From: Azospirillum formosense
GTDB taxonomy: Bacteria > Pseudomonadota > Alphaproteobacteria > Azospirillales > Azospirillaceae
Length of the DNA: 64,000 bases
Direction: 5' to 3'
Assembly: GCF_040500525.1 (NCBI RefSeq)
Contig: NZ_CP159403.1
Location: 759,001 to 823,000 of the forward strand
The position numbers and the translations under genes were made by a program. Positions 42,520-52,710 of this stretch are shown one piece after another (position 1 is the stretch's first letter; the number at the start of each line of letters is the position of its first letter). A model generated the notes under the pieces. It did not search any database, had not been told where the DNA came from, and worked only from the letters and a program-made list of their open reading frames with translations.

Positions 42520-45500
42520 TCAGCCGCGCCGCAGGTCCAGGGTCATCGGGAACTGCGGATTGCGCTCCTCCGCCGGCGCGTCCATTGGACCGGGCGTGTG
42601 GCCGAAGGGGAAGAAGCGGGCGAGGCGCCGCCCCTCCGCCTCGTTGGCGTTGACCGGGAAGGTGTCGTAGTTGCGCCCGCCCGGATGCATGACGTGGTAG
42701 GTGCAGCCGCCGATGGAACGGCCCGCCCACAGGTCCAGGATGTCGAAGACCAGCGGCGTGTGCACCGGGATGGTCGGGTGCAGGCAGGCGGGCGGCTGCC
42801 ACGCCCGGTACCGCACGCCGGCGACGAACTCGCCCTCCGTCCCCGTGGGGATCAGCGGCACGCGGCGGCCGTTGCAGGTGATGGCGTAGCGCGCGTCGGT
42901 CAGGCCGGTGACCCGCACCTGCACACGCTCGACCGAGCTGTCGACGTAGCGCACGGTGCCGCCGCCGCCCGGCTCCTCGCCCAGGACGTGCCAGGGCTCC
43001 AGCGCCATGCGCAGCTCAAGCGCGATGCCACGCTGGTTGACGTGGCCGTAGACCGGGAAGCGGAAGTTCATGTGCGGGTCGAACCAGCGCTCCTCGATGG
43101 GATAGCCGTGTTCGCGCAGATCGGCGACGACGTCCGCCAGATCCTGCTGCACGAAGTAGGGCAGCATGAAGCGGTCGTGCAGCTCCGTCCCCCAGCGCAC
43201 CAGCTTGCCCTTGTAGGGGGCTTTCCAGAAGCGCGCGACCAGGGCGCGCAGCAGAAGCTGCTGGGTCAGGCTCATCTCGGCGTGGGGCGGCATCTCGAAG
43301 GCGCGGAACTCGACCAGCCCGAGGCGCCCGGTGGAGCTGTCCGGGGAGTAGAGCTTGTCGATGCAGAATTCGGCCCGGTGGGTGTTGCCCTGGACGTCGG
43401 TCAGCAGGTTGCGCAGCACGCGGTCGACCATCCAGGGCGGGCAGTCCCCCGTCGCCGCAGCCTTGTCGATCTGGTTGAAGGCGATCTCCAGCTCGTAGAG
43501 CGCGTCGTCGCGGGCCTCGTCCACGCGCGGCGCCTGGCTGGTCGGGCCGATGAACAGGCCGGAGAAGGCGTAGGACAGCGACGGGTGGTTCTGCCAGAAG
43601 GTGATCAGGCTGCGCAGCATGTCGGGCCGCCGCAGGAAGGGGCTGTCCGCCGCGGTGGCGCCGCCCATCACCACATGGTTGCCGCCGCCGGTGCCGCAGT
43701 GGCGCCCGTCGATCATGAACTTCTCGGCACCCAGCCGTGACTGGCGGGCGTCCTCGTAAAGCTCCAGCGTGTTGCGGACCAGCTCGTCCCAATCGTGCGC
43801 GGGGTGGATGTTCACCTCGATCACGCCGGGGTCGGGGGTGACGGCCAGCGAGTTCAGGCGCGGGTCCTTCGGCGGCTGGTAGCCCTCGATGACGACCGGC
43901 ATGTCCAGCTCGACCGCCGTCGCCTCGATCTCCGCCAGCATCGCCAGATAGTCCTCCAGCGTGTTCATCGGCGGCATGAACAGGTGGATGCGGCCGTTGC
44001 GCGCCTCGCAGGTCAGGGCGGTGCGGACCACCCACCAGGCGGACTTGCCGTGGTCCGGCATCTCGCTGCGCACCTCGGCCATGGCGCGCTGAACGCGTTC
44101 GTTGCGCCGGGAGGCGTCCTGGCGGTCGGCCTCCTCGCGCAGGGTGTGCTGGCGCAGCGGCACCCGGTTGGGCGGCAGCGGCGCGCGCTCCTCGAACGGG
44201 TCGGTCTCCCAGGAATAGGGATAGTCCTGAGGCGCCACCCAGGGCAGCGAGCCGAGCGGCAGGCGGTAGCCGACCGGACTGTCGCCCGGCATCAGCAGCA
44301 GCCGTTCCTGGCGCAGCGGCCAGGCGCTGGACAGCCACACCGGCCCCTGCTGGGTCATCTTGCGGTTGATCGGCAGGGCGAAGCCGACCGGTTCGTTCAA
44401 GCCGCGGGTGAAGACGCGGGACAGGCGCGCGCGTTCCTCCTTGTCCTCCAGCTTGCTGTCCAGCGGATCGACGTTGACCGGCAGAAGCGATTCGCGGCGC
44501 AGGTAGTGCCACGGGTCCTCGTAGGCGGCCAGCACCAGCGACGGGTCCAGCCCCAGCTTACCGGCCAGCGTCACCAGGAAGGCGCCGGCGTCCTCCGCCG
44601 TGTGGCCGTAGTCGGTGTCCTCGCGGGCCAGCAGGTCGCTGTTCGCCCACAGCGCCTCGCCGTCGCGGCGCCAGTAGACGGTCATCGCCCAGCGCGGCAG
44701 CGATTCGCCGGGATACCACTTGCCTTGGCCGAAATGCAGCAGCCCGCCCGGCGCGAAGCGGTTGGCCAGCCGGTGCACGAGGTCGGCGGCGAGCTTGCGC
44801 TTGTTAGGGCCCAGCGCCGTGGTGTTCCACTCCGCCCCGTCCATGTCGTCGATGGACACGAAGGTCGGCTCGCCGCCCATGGTCAGGCGCACGTCGCCGG
44901 CGGCCAACTCCTCGTCGATGCGGTGGCCCAGCGCCTCGATCTCCGCCCACTGCCGGGGCGTGTAGGGCTTGGTGACGCGCGGCGCCTCATAGATGCGGGT
45001 GACCGACATCTTGTGGCCGAACTCCACCTCGCACTCGTCGATGAGGCCGGAGATGGGGGCGGCGGAGGAGGCGTCCGGCGTGCAGGCCAGCGGGATGTGC
45101 CCCTCGCCGGCCAGCAGGCCGGAGGTGGGGTCGAGACCGACCCAGCCGGCGCCGGGCAGGAACACCTCGGTCCAGGCGTGCAGGTCGGTGAAGTCCTCCT
45201 CGGGGCCGGACGGGCCGTCGAGCGCCTTCTGGTCGGCGGTGAGCTGGATCAGGTAGCCGGAGACGAAGCGCGCGGCCAGACCGAGGTTGCGCAGGATCTG
45301 CACCAGCAGCCACGCCGAATCGCGGCAGGACCCGGTGCGCTTGCCCAGCGTCTCCTCGCAGGTCTGGATGCCGGGCTCCAGGCGGATGACGTAGCCGATG
45401 TCCTTCTGAAGCCGCTGGTTGATGTCGACCAGGAAATTGATGGAGGCCGCCGGCTCCCGCGGAATACCGGTCAGGTAATCGGCCAGCAGCGGCCCCGGCT

Positions 45501-45864
45501 CCTCCACCTCCAGATAGGGGCGCAGTTCGCGCTCCAGCCACGGCTCGTAGGCGAAGGGGATGGTCTGGGCCTTCTCCTCCAGGAAGAAGTCGAAGGGGTT
45601 GATCGCCGCGATCTCCGCGACGAGATCGACCTCAACGATGAACTCGCGGGTCTTTTCCGGGAAGACGAAACGGGCCTGGTAGTTGGACTGCGGGTCCTGC
45701 TGCCAGTTCAGGAAATGATGCTTCGGGGTGACGCGCAGCGAATAGCTGAGGATCGGAGTGCGGCAGTGGGGAGCCGGGCGGAGCCGGATGATCTGTGGCC
45801 CCAGATTGACCAAACGGTCGTAACGGTAGACGGTCTTGTGGTTGAGAGCGACGTGGATCGCCAT
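42520..45864 (-). CDS. Transglutaminase fused to a DUF2126 putative amidoligase
   Basis: An 1114-residue two-part protein. Residues 1-290 are a transglutaminase with Bact_transglu_N ([22 protein letters not shown]), catalytic Cys in [14 protein letters not shown], His in [14 protein letters not shown] and Asp in WVGLDPTSG. The remainder is DUF2126, a glutamine-synthetase-like putative amidoligase, with [35 protein letters not shown], and [20 protein letters not shown]. The pair of bond-making and bond-breaking activities suggests peptide tagging or a novel peptide product. ATG 45864 starts the first conserved strand. It leads the cluster with the ATP-grasp/alpha-E and small transglutaminase genes. 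Confidence 0.92.
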   Translation of the reverse strand: MAIHVALNHKTVYRYDRLVNLGPQIIRLRPAPHCRTPILSYSLRVTPKHHFLNWQQDPQSNYQARFVFPEKTREFIVEVDLVAEIAAINPFDFFLEEKAQTIPFAYEPWLERELRPYLEVEEPGPLLADYLTGIPREPAASINFLVDINQRLQKDIGYVIRLEPGIQTCEETLGKRTGSCRDSAWLLVQILRNLGLAARFVSGYLIQLTADQKALDGPSGPEEDFTDLHAWTEVFLPGAGWVGLDPTSGLLAGEGHIPLACTPDASSAAPISGLIDECEVEFGHKMSVTRIYEAPRVTKPYTPRQWAEIEALGHRIDEELAAGDVRLTMGGEPTFVSIDDMDGAEWNTTALGPNKRKLAADLVHRLANRFAPGGLLHFGQGKWYPGESLPRWAMTVYWRRDGEALWANSDLLAREDTDYGHTAEDAGAFLVTLAGKLGLDPSLVLAAYEDPWHYLRRESLLPVNVDPLDSKLEDKEERARLSRVFTRGLNEPVGFALPINRKMTQQGPVWLSSAWPLRQERLLLMPGDSPVGYRLPLGSLPWVAPQDYPYSWETDPFEERAPLPPNRVPLRQHTLREEADRQDASRRNERVQRAMAEVRSEMPDHGKSAWWVVRTALTCEARNGRIHLFMPPMNTLEDYLAMLAEIEATAVELDMPVVIEGYQPPKDPRLNSLAVTPDPGVIEVNIHPAHDWDELVRNTLELYEDARQSRLGAEKFMIDGRHCGTGGGNHVVMGGATAADSPFLRRPDMLRSLITFWQNHPSLSYAFSGLFIGPTSQAPRVDEARDDALYELEIAFNQIDKAAATGDCPPWMVDRVLRNLLTDVQGNTHRAEFCIDKLYSPDSSTGRLGLVEFRAFEMPPHAEMSLTQQLLLRALVARFWKAPYKGKLVRWGTELHDRFMLPYFVQQDLADVVADLREHGYPIEERWFDPHMNFRFPVYGHVNQRGIALELRMALEPWHVLGEEPGGGGTVRYVDSSVERVQVRVTGLTDARYAITCNGRRVPLIPTGTEGEFVAGVRYRAWQPPACLHPTIPVHTPLVFDILDLWAGRSIGGCTYHVMHPGGRNYDTFPVNANEAEGRRLARFFPFGHTPGPMDAPAEERNPQFPMTLDLRRG

Positions 45865-46124
45865 GAAGTTCCACCCGTTGTCTGCGCTGGCCGGTCCTCT
45901 GCGGCCCTCCGCCGCACGGACAAGGCATAGTACCATCGAAGAGTTCGCGCAGACCAGAGTGCCTTCGCGGGCGCGGCACGAACTGGTTGCACAAAAAACA
46001 TGCAGTGTCAGAGTGGACCGGTTGCGCCTTTCATCATCGCTCCGCCCGCTTTATAAAGACCTGATCCCTGACCGTCGGCCCCGTCCGCCGAACGGGAGCG
46101 ACCCAGGCAGAGTGTGAATCGGAA

Positions 46125-47051
46125 ATGGCGACGCTGGCGGGCCTGTCCATGGGTGGCGGTGCTCCGGCGGGCGATGGAGCGCCCGGCGGTGCCACGCGCG
46201 GCGTCGTCACCGGAAAATACTTCAATTTCAACCCGCTGCCGCCGCCGTCGGACGTGCTCGGCAACCCGCTGGTCGTCGGCAACCTGCCGACGCACAAGGC
46301 GCCGAGGGAGACGTGGCGCAGCCGGTGGCAGCGCCGTCTGGCGCGTTTCCACATCGGCAAGCAGTCCGCGCAGGTGAAGCGGCGGTGGAAGATCCAGGAC
46401 ACCATTTCCTCGGTGATCGCCTCGGTGTCGCCGACCGCGACCATGCTGGGGGAGCGGGGGGGACGGGAAAAGCGTCCGGCGTCGAGCGTTCCGGTCATCA
46501 TGGTCCGGCACCCCTACCATCTCCGCCACGTCTTCGAGATGATCCTGCAGACGCCCGATGATCTCGCGGCGGAGCGGCGCTTTCTCGAACTGCTGATGGG
46601 GCGCGTTCTGCGCAAGTATGGGGAACAGCTGGCCCAGATCCGCGGCTCCGCCTTCTCTTTCGAGAACGAAGCTCGGGAGTATTTTTTTGCCGGATTCAAA
46701 CTGGAACGGCAGATTAAGAAATACACCAGCCCCGATGAGCGCTTCGCCGCCCTGCAGTCAATCTATGTCAATTATTTTCATGGTCGGAATTATTATCTTT
46801 ACGCACTGCTGCGCCGGGAGAAGATGGCGCCGGACAACAAGCTGTTCATGTTGAACTCGCGTGCCGTCTATTTTATGGCGCGGATCGGCTGGAACGGTGA
46901 ACTGCTGGACAAGCCCAACCCGCGCTCCCTGCCCAGCCGCGAGGACATCTTTTTCCTCGTTCAGCGTGACAAGACGGTCCTGACGCGCTATCGCAGCGAC
47001 CAGGATTTCCAGCGGCAGGTGAAGGCCGTTCTGGAAGCGTTTCCGGCGTAA
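46125..47051 (+). CDS. Hypothetical protein (308 aa), family not recognised
   Basis: An intact 308-residue frame without signal peptide or membrane segment. Residues 1-60 are Gly/Pro-rich and disordered; 65-90 are very basic (TWRSRWQRRLARFHIG); 120-300 are helical with many Arg, Lys, Phe and Tyr (VIMVRHPYHLRHVFEMIL, FHGRNYYLYALLRREK). Codon use between 46670 and 46800 is unusually AT-rich, with a run of seven T at 46682-46688 and several TTT, TAT and ATT codons, unlike its neighbours. A TATAAA at 46052-46057 may be its -10. It is divergent from the amidoligase cluster and is followed closely by the DUF1311 gene, perhaps in one operon. Nucleic-acid binding is conceivable from the basic charge but is a guess. 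Confidence 0.65.
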   Translation: MATLAGLSMGGGAPAGDGAPGGATRGVVTGKYFNFNPLPPPSDVLGNPLVVGNLPTHKAPRETWRSRWQRRLARFHIGKQSAQVKRRWKIQDTISSVIASVSPTATMLGERGGREKRPASSVPVIMVRHPYHLRHVFEMILQTPDDLAAERRFLELLMGRVLRKYGEQLAQIRGSAFSFENEAREYFFAGFKLERQIKKYTSPDERFAALQSIYVNYFHGRNYYLYALLRREKMAPDNKLFMLNSRAVYFMARIGWNGELLDKPNPRSLPSREDIFFLVQRDKTVLTRYRSDQDFQRQVKAVLEAFPA

Positions 47052-47063
47052 GGGATGTGTGCG

Positions 47064-47873
47064 ATGCGGGCAGCGATTCTTCTGGCGGGCATGCTGGTGG
47101 CCGGAACGGCCATGGCGGCGGACACCGGCGGGGAGGCGGCCAAGCCCGCGGACTGCGCCGGGGATGCGCCGGTGGCGATTCTGCTCTGTCGCGACCCGTC
47201 GCTCGCCGCCGCCGCCGATAAGCTTGAGTTGGCGCTGCGGGCGTTGTCCGACGAGGCTGGAAAGGCCGGAGAGGAGGCGGTCGCCGCCGGCCAGCGCGCG
47301 TGGGTCCAGCGGCGGGACGCCGCCTGCCCGGTGGCGGAGGCCGACGTGGCCGACCCGAAGAAAGGCAAGGACCGCGCCGCCTGTCTGGCGCGCCAGATGG
47401 CCGACCGCACCAAGGCGCTGGAGACCGAGCTGGCCGCCCGCCGCGCCCCGGTGGCCGACGAGCCGCTGACCGTGTCGGCGTCCGCCCCGCAGCGCCCGGT
47501 TGCCACCGTCGCCCAAAGCCCGGCGAAACCGGGCCCGGCGAAGCGCTCGGCGGACCTGCCGGCCCTGACCGGCCGCTGGGCCAAGGCCGACCCGGCGACC
47601 CGGACGCCCATCGACGATTGCCGGACCTCCTATCTGGAGATCACCGGCGACGGCGGATTCAGCCTGCACGACCCGCGCATTGCCGCCTTCCCGCTGGAGG
47701 GCCCGTTGGCGCCCGGCGAGGGCGATCTGGCGGACGGCCTGTCCTTCGGCGGGGAGGAAGGGCTGCCGGAAGGCGTGCTGCGCCTGGACGCCGCCGAGGC
47801 GCCGCGGCTGGACCGCCTGTTCCTGACGCTCGACCCACCGGCCTTCGGCGCCACCTTCGTCCGCTGCCGCTGA
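47064..47873 (+). CDS. Secreted DUF1311 (LprI-like) protein
   Basis: The 269-residue product has a signal peptide (MRAAILLAGMLVAGTAMA, cleaved near residue 18), then an LprI/DUF1311 helical domain with Cys pairs (LLCRDPSLAAAADKLELAL, QRAWVQRRDAACP, ACLARQM) in residues 28-120. A Pro/Ala linker leads to a second unrecognised beta domain (about 165-269, LPALTGRWAKAD to FVRCR). LprI in mycobacteria inhibits lysozyme; here the periplasmic role is unknown. AAGGG precedes the ATG at 47064; an ATG nine bases upstream is also possible. It follows the hypothetical gene by 12 bases. Confidence 0.75.
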   Translation: MRAAILLAGMLVAGTAMAADTGGEAAKPADCAGDAPVAILLCRDPSLAAAADKLELALRALSDEAGKAGEEAVAAGQRAWVQRRDAACPVAEADVADPKKGKDRAACLARQMADRTKALETELAARRAPVADEPLTVSASAPQRPVATVAQSPAKPGPAKRSADLPALTGRWAKADPATRTPIDDCRTSYLEITGDGGFSLHDPRIAAFPLEGPLAPGEGDLADGLSFGGEEGLPEGVLRLDAAEAPRLDRLFLTLDPPAFGATFVRCR

Positions 47874-47904
47874 GGCGGCGGACCGGACGTCCGAGCAGCG
47901 GCGT

Positions 47905-48843
47905 TCAGCGGAGGAGCGGTTCCAGGCGCAGGCGCAGGGTCCCGCTCAGCTCCTCGCCCGGTTCGAGACGGCGCAGGCCGCTGCCGGGTTCCTCCGGGCG
48001 GTTGACCGCGTCGGTCATGTGCGACACCGGCTCGACGCAGAGATAGTCCGCGTCCGGCGGGGCGTAGACGATGAGATGGCCAAACGGACCGTCGGTCTCG
48101 ATCCACAGCCGCCGGTCGAGCGTCGGCCAGTCCAGCGCCGCCACCCCGTCCCAACCGGTGAAGCCATTGTCGAGAACGGTCCGGTCCATGACGACCCCGT
48201 CCGTAAAGGCCCATGCGGGCGGCACTGCGACACGCTCGACCGGGAGGATCGTCGGGCCGTTCAGCCAGACGCCGCCGACCCGGGCGGTCAGCCGGGTGCC
48301 CGGCGGCTTCGGGAAATAGGGGTGCAGTCCAATCCCGGCGGGCATCGGCCGGTCGTCCTCGTTGACAAGGGATAGGGTCAGGCTGGCCCCGTCCTCCTCC
48401 AGCGCTACGGTCTGCGTCGCGCGGTAGCGCCACGGCCAGGCGCCGGCGCGGTGCCGGAAGACCATGCGCGCGGACGAGGCGCTGGCGTCCTCAACCGTCC
48501 AATCGGCCCGCCAGCCGTGACCGTGGATGACGTGCGGGTTGCCGTCCCCGTCAAGCGGCAGCCGCACCCGCCGCCCATCGAAGGTGAATTCCCCCCCGGC
48601 GATGCGGTTGGAGAAGGGCACCAGCGGAAAACAGCCCATGTCGATCGCCGAACCGTGGCGCAGCGCCCAGTCGGACGCGGGGCGAAGCAGGTCGATGATG
48701 CCCTCCGCGCCGTGCCACGCGAGGCGGGCCACGACTCCCCCCCGCCCAGGGCACAGCATACACTCCAAAGAGCCCTTCGCAGCGCTGCGATTCAAGATTA
48801 GGGTGTGGGCGCCGATTCCCTGGTCGAACTCGACCTGCTGCAT
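47905..48843 (-). CDS. Aldose 1-epimerase (mutarotase) family protein
   Basis: A 312-residue galactose-mutarotase-like beta-sandwich: FPLVPFSNRIAGGEF holds the conserved Arg, VIHGHGWRADW the catalytic His pair, IGLHPYFPKP the next His, and CVEPVSHMTDA the catalytic Glu near the C-terminus. It interconverts anomers of aldoses or acts on sugar phosphates. GGAGG lies upstream of the ATG at 48843. It is divergent from the kinase gene and converges on the DUF1311 gene. Confidence 0.9.
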   Translation of the reverse strand: MQQVEFDQGIGAHTLILNRSAAKGSLECMLCPGRGGVVARLAWHGAEGIIDLLRPASDWALRHGSAIDMGCFPLVPFSNRIAGGEFTFDGRRVRLPLDGDGNPHVIHGHGWRADWTVEDASASSARMVFRHRAGAWPWRYRATQTVALEEDGASLTLSLVNEDDRPMPAGIGLHPYFPKPPGTRLTARVGGVWLNGPTILPVERVAVPPAWAFTDGVVMDRTVLDNGFTGWDGVAALDWPTLDRRLWIETDGPFGHLIVYAPPDADYLCVEPVSHMTDAVNRPEEPGSGLRRLEPGEELSGTLRLRLEPLLR

Positions 48844-49059
48844 CCGGACCTCCTGCCGGCGGTGGTTGGACGCCGGTTTCGTTCGGGTATCGCACAGCCC
48901 GCGGGGGAAGGGAAGGGCGGGGCTGCGCGCAAAGGTGTGCCATGGGCCAAGCCCTATGGCCTCTTGCAACACCTTTGCGCAAGGCGAGCGGTGTCTTGCG
49001 CAACCGGACCGATCAGCCATTTTGGACCCCGTATACCGGCTGTTTACCGGATCGCCCGG

Positions 49060-51798
49060 ATGATGACGCACCGTCCACGCCATCCGCGCGCCGCGCCGAT
49101 TCCGCCAGCCGATTCCGCCCAAAGGCCGCCCGTGTCATTGCCCGCCCCCAGGACACCCGCTCCAGCAGGGGCGCCCGGCCCCGCCGGCGCGCTCGACGAG
49201 GCGGTGCTGTGCCACACGCTCGCCGATCACCATGGCGGGCCGGCGCGGATGGTCATCGGCATCGTTCTGCGCCAGTATCTCGACGGTCTCGTGCTGACCC
49301 CGACGGAGTTGATCCACAACAGCCGGCATTTGAAGGCGCTCCAGGTCAAGGTCACGCTGATGGAATCCGCCTTGGGCCGGATCGCCACGGTTCAGGCCCG
49401 CCTGCCCGGCCAGGAGGCGAAGGCCCGACGCCGCGTTCTCGACAACGCGGTGTCGGAAACCGTGGCGAAGGCGCGCGCCGCCCACACCGCCTTCTCCGGC
49501 GCGGGGCGGGGGCGCACCCTGATCGAGTCCATCCTGCGCGGCGCGCCGGGAACGTCGCCGACCGGCGACGCCGGGTTCGATTTGCGCGCGGCGCTCTCCA
49601 TGAAATTGGAGGAATGCCGGACCTGGGCATCGAAGCTCGACGCGCTGATTCAGCTGTTCCCGGCGGAGCGGCAGGAGGCGCTGTCCGCGGCGCTCGACGA
49701 GCTGATCGGCGACGTGCTGGCCTCGCCCGCCGCCACACAGGAATTGTTCGGAAGCACGCCGGCCGACGGGGCGCCGCTGATCACGCTGTGCAACCTGCTG
49801 TTCGGGCGCGTGCCGATGGACGCCTTCGGGCCGAACCGGCTTGGCGTTCTCAACGGCCTGTTCCGCCAAGGCCGCCTTCCCGCCGCCCGCGCCATGGTGC
49901 TGGAGCGGTTGCGGCGCCAGCTCCGGGCGCCGCAGCCGCTCGGCCGCGGCACGGCGGAGCAGGAGGCCGAGCTGTTGCGGACGGTGACGGGGCATTTGCT
50001 CTCACCGGCGGGGCTGACCGGCGGCCCCCCCATGGCCGATGCCTTGACCGTCCGCTACTCCCGTCGCCTGGAGCAGGGCGGGGCGAGCGCCTACCGGCGG
50101 TCCATCGTCGGGCTCAGCGAAACGCAGCCGGACCTGATCTGCCGAATCCATTATCTGGCCGCCGTTTCCGCGGTGCCCGCCGCGGAGCGGCACATGGGCG
50201 AGATCGTGGACGCGCTGGACGCCGCGCTGAAGAACGAGCTTCTGGTGGAGAAAATGGTGCTCCAGACGCCGGACACGGCGCTGGTGCGGCAGGCGCTGAC
50301 CGGCGCGGTGGAGGCCATCCGCGCTTCGGCCCTGGCGGAGCACGACCGCGAGCGGATCGCCGCCCGCGCGGCGTCGGTGGTCGACGAGTTTGCCCGCCGG
50401 GGCCGCCTCGTCCAGCGTCTGCGTCAGATCGAACCGCTGCCGCGCCGCCGGATCATCCGGCTGGCCGAGCTGGCCTGCGCCGGTCTGGTCGGCGATGACG
50501 GAGCGCTTTCGGTGCTGCGCCAGCACATCCTGGAAACGGTCCGCCAGCCGCAGTTCCAGGCCGAGCTGGCCGGGTCCCAGGGCGACGACATCGCCCAGGC
50601 GGAAATCCGCCGCCTCTACGAGTTGCTGGACCGGCTGAGCCAGATGCCGCTGCCCTCGGCCAAGCCGTCCCCGCCAGCCGCGGTGGAAGGCGCCGGTGCG
50701 TCCTTCGAGCCCTGCGGCGCGACGGCGCTGCCGACCGTGGTGGCTCCGGCGGTCCGCGCCGTCGCTCCTCCGCTCGGCGTCGCCGCCATGACGGCCGCCG
50801 TAACGGTCCAGGCGCCGGCCACCGGCGCCGCCGCGGGCCTGTGCCCGGCCTGCTTCGTGCCGAAGGCGCCGCGCGAGACGTGCCGGGACTGCGGCTATCC
50901 GGTCCGCGTGCAGAACCGCGCCGGAATCCATCTGCTTCCGGGAACGCGGCTTCTCGGGCGCTATCTCGTGGGCCGGGTGCTCGGGCAGGGGGGCTTCGGC
51001 GCCACCTATCTCGGTTGGGACGAGCGGCTTCAGATCAGGGTCGCCGTGAAGGAGTTCTATCCGGCCAATCTGGTGTCCCGCGTCGCCGGATCACCGGGGG
51101 TCGTCCCTTTCTCCGATGAGCATGCGCGCGGCTTCTCGGCCGGGCTTGCGAAGTTCCTGGAGGAGGCGCGCATGCTCGCCCGCCTGCGGGAGGTGAAGGA
51201 GATCGTCAGCGTCCAGGACTTCTTCGAGGAGAACGAGACCGCCTACCTCGTGATGGAGCTTCTCGACGGACGGACCCTGAAGCGGCACGTCTCGGACAGC
51301 GGTGGGCGGATCGTCGCGCGCCAAGCGCTGACCCTGCTGTCGCCGATCATCAAGGCGCTGCACGCCGTGCACGAACAGGGGCTCATTCACCGGGACATCA
51401 GCCCCGACAACATTTTCCTGACGAGCGGCGGCGAGCGCAAACTGCTGGATTTCGGGGCCGCGCGCCACGCCGCGGGAAAGAGCGCCGACCTGACGGTGAT
51501 CCTGAAGCCGGGCTACGCGCCGCCCGAGCAATACGCGCCGGATGGCAAGCAGGGGCCTTGGACGGACGTCTACGCGCTGTGCGCGACCATCCATTACGCG
51601 CTGACCGGCAGAACCCCGCCCGACGCCACCAGCCGCTTCATGAACGACCGGGTGCCCCGTCTTGCCGACAGCGGCGCCACCGTGCCGGCGGGATTCGAGA
51701 AGGTGCTGCTGAGCGGGTTGTCGATGCGCTGGCAGGACCGTCCGCGCAGCATGCGGGACCTCCTGGTGGCGCTGACCGCGGCGATGAACGGGGCCTGA
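49060..51798 (+). CDS. Ser/Thr protein kinase with zinc ribbon and long unknown N-terminal region
   Basis: A 912-residue protein. Residues 1-45 are Pro/Ala-rich; 45-540 are helical and match nothing I recognise; a linker follows; a zinc ribbon CxxC-x9-CxxC uses Cys595, 598, 608 and 611; the kinase domain spans about 632-905. The kinase has GQGGFGAT (642 onward), the ATP Lys664 in VAVKEFYP, catalytic Asp779 in HRDISPDN and the metal Asp797 in LDFGAAR, so it should be active. The ribbon-plus-kinase module occurs in bacterial kinases of uncertain pathway. No cognate phosphatase is adjacent, although the SpoIIE-like protein is 43 kb away. No membrane segment is seen. ATG 49060 and 49063 are adjacent. 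Confidence 0.87.
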   Translation: MMTHRPRHPRAAPIPPADSAQRPPVSLPAPRTPAPAGAPGPAGALDEAVLCHTLADHHGGPARMVIGIVLRQYLDGLVLTPTELIHNSRHLKALQVKVTLMESALGRIATVQARLPGQEAKARRRVLDNAVSETVAKARAAHTAFSGAGRGRTLIESILRGAPGTSPTGDAGFDLRAALSMKLEECRTWASKLDALIQLFPAERQEALSAALDELIGDVLASPAATQELFGSTPADGAPLITLCNLLFGRVPMDAFGPNRLGVLNGLFRQGRLPAARAMVLERLRRQLRAPQPLGRGTAEQEAELLRTVTGHLLSPAGLTGGPPMADALTVRYSRRLEQGGASAYRRSIVGLSETQPDLICRIHYLAAVSAVPAAERHMGEIVDALDAALKNELLVEKMVLQTPDTALVRQALTGAVEAIRASALAEHDRERIAARAASVVDEFARRGRLVQRLRQIEPLPRRRIIRLAELACAGLVGDDGALSVLRQHILETVRQPQFQAELAGSQGDDIAQAEIRRLYELLDRLSQMPLPSAKPSPPAAVEGAGASFEPCGATALPTVVAPAVRAVAPPLGVAAMTAAVTVQAPATGAAAGLCPACFVPKAPRETCRDCGYPVRVQNRAGIHLLPGTRLLGRYLVGRVLGQGGFGATYLGWDERLQIRVAVKEFYPANLVSRVAGSPGVVPFSDEHARGFSAGLAKFLEEARMLARLREVKEIVSVQDFFEENETAYLVMELLDGRTLKRHVSDSGGRIVARQALTLLSPIIKALHAVHEQGLIHRDISPDNIFLTSGGERKLLDFGAARHAAGKSADLTVILKPGYAPPEQYAPDGKQGPWTDVYALCATIHYALTGRTPPDATSRFMNDRVPRLADSGATVPAGFEKVLLSGLSMRWQDRPRSMRDLLVALTAAMNGA

Positions 51799-51847
51799 GC
51801 GCCGGGATGAGCGCTCAACAGACGCCCGGGGGCGTGCGACCGGAAAC

Positions 51848-51873
51848 GGGGCGGTGCGCGGTATCACCGCCCC
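51848..51873 (+). terminator. Hairpin after the kinase gene
   Basis: GGGGCGGTG (51848-51856), eight-base loop, CACCGCCCC (51865-51873), perfect nine pairs. It sits between convergent genes. Confidence 0.5.
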
Positions 51874-51898
51874 GGTCGCCTGAATAGGATCACCCGAG

Positions 51899-51924
51899 AA
51901 GGATCGCCGTGACGGGCGATCCTT
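51899..51924 (-). terminator. Hairpin after the cyclophilin gene
   Basis: AAGGATCGCC (51899-51908) pairs with GGCGATCCTT (51915-51924) around a six-base loop, 12 bases beyond the cyclophilin stop. Transcripts from both sides could end here. Confidence 0.55.
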
Positions 51925-51935
51925 ACCCGGCGCCG

Positions 51936-52487
51936 TTACTTGGCGTCGGCGGCAACCTGCATCTTGACGATCTTGTCCGGGTCGCTGACCTGACCGTTGC
52001 GGGACTGGCTGCCCTTCTTGATCTTGTCGACGAACTCCATGCCTTCGACGACCTTGCCCCAGACGGTGTACTGCTTGTCCAGGAACGAGGCCGGGGCGAA
52101 GCAGATGAAGAACTGGCTGTCGGCGCTGTCCGGGTCCGGCGTGCGGGCCATCGACAGCGTGCCGCGGACATGCGGCTCGTTGCTGAACTCGGCCTTCAGC
52201 TTCTTGCCGGAGCCGCCGGTGCCGGTGCCGGTCGGGTCGCCGGTCTGGGCCATGAAGCCGTCGATCACACGGTGGAAGACGACGCCGTTGTAGAAGCCCT
52301 GACGGGTCAGCTCCTTGATGCGGGCGACGTGGTTCGGTGCCAGGTCGGGGCGCAGTTCAATGACCACGCGGCCGTCCTTGAGGTCGAGGTAGAGGGTGTT
52401 TTCCGGATCCAAGGCCTTGGCCTCCCCCTGAGCGAAAAAGAAAGTGGCGAACAGGGCCACCATGAGAATGCGCGTCCACCGCAACAT
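51936..52487 (-). CDS. Periplasmic peptidyl-prolyl cis-trans isomerase (cyclophilin)
   Basis: A 183-residue cyclophilin. A signal peptide (residues 1-25, MLRWTRILMVALFATFFFA) sends it to the periplasm. The core has VVIELRPDLAPNHVARIKEL, GFYNGVVFHRVIDGFMAQTGDP with the catalytic Arg, SQFFICFAPASFLD and YTVWGKVVEGMEFVDKI. It speeds proline isomerisation in exported proteins. The ATG at 52487 starts the signal peptide. It is divergent from the ydbH-type operon. Confidence 0.93.
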   Translation of the reverse strand: MLRWTRILMVALFATFFFAQGEAKALDPENTLYLDLKDGRVVIELRPDLAPNHVARIKELTRQGFYNGVVFHRVIDGFMAQTGDPTGTGTGGSGKKLKAEFSNEPHVRGTLSMARTPDPDSADSQFFICFAPASFLDKQYTVWGKVVEGMEFVDKIKKGSQSRNGQVSDPDKIVKMQVAADAK

Positions 52488-52710
52488 GCGAAACACTCCG
52501 ATGTGCCGATTCCGCGGACGCGACCATAGGGGAAACCGGCGCGGATGCAAAGACGCCCTGCGGGGCTGCCTTCATCGGCGCGGTCGGAGCCCCGTCCGGC
52601 GCCGGCTCATCATTGTCCCAGCGCTGCACGGTCGCGCCCGCCCCGCGATGGACGATAGACTGCCTTCGGGGTGTTCATACCCGAAAGAGACCGATGACGA
52701 GGGGTGGGGC

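Noticed and set aside
41206-45930. Two long plus-strand open frames opposite the ATP-grasp and DUF2126 genes
   Set aside because: They mirror the real minus-strand genes and have shadow-type composition (Arg, Val, Gly, Gln).
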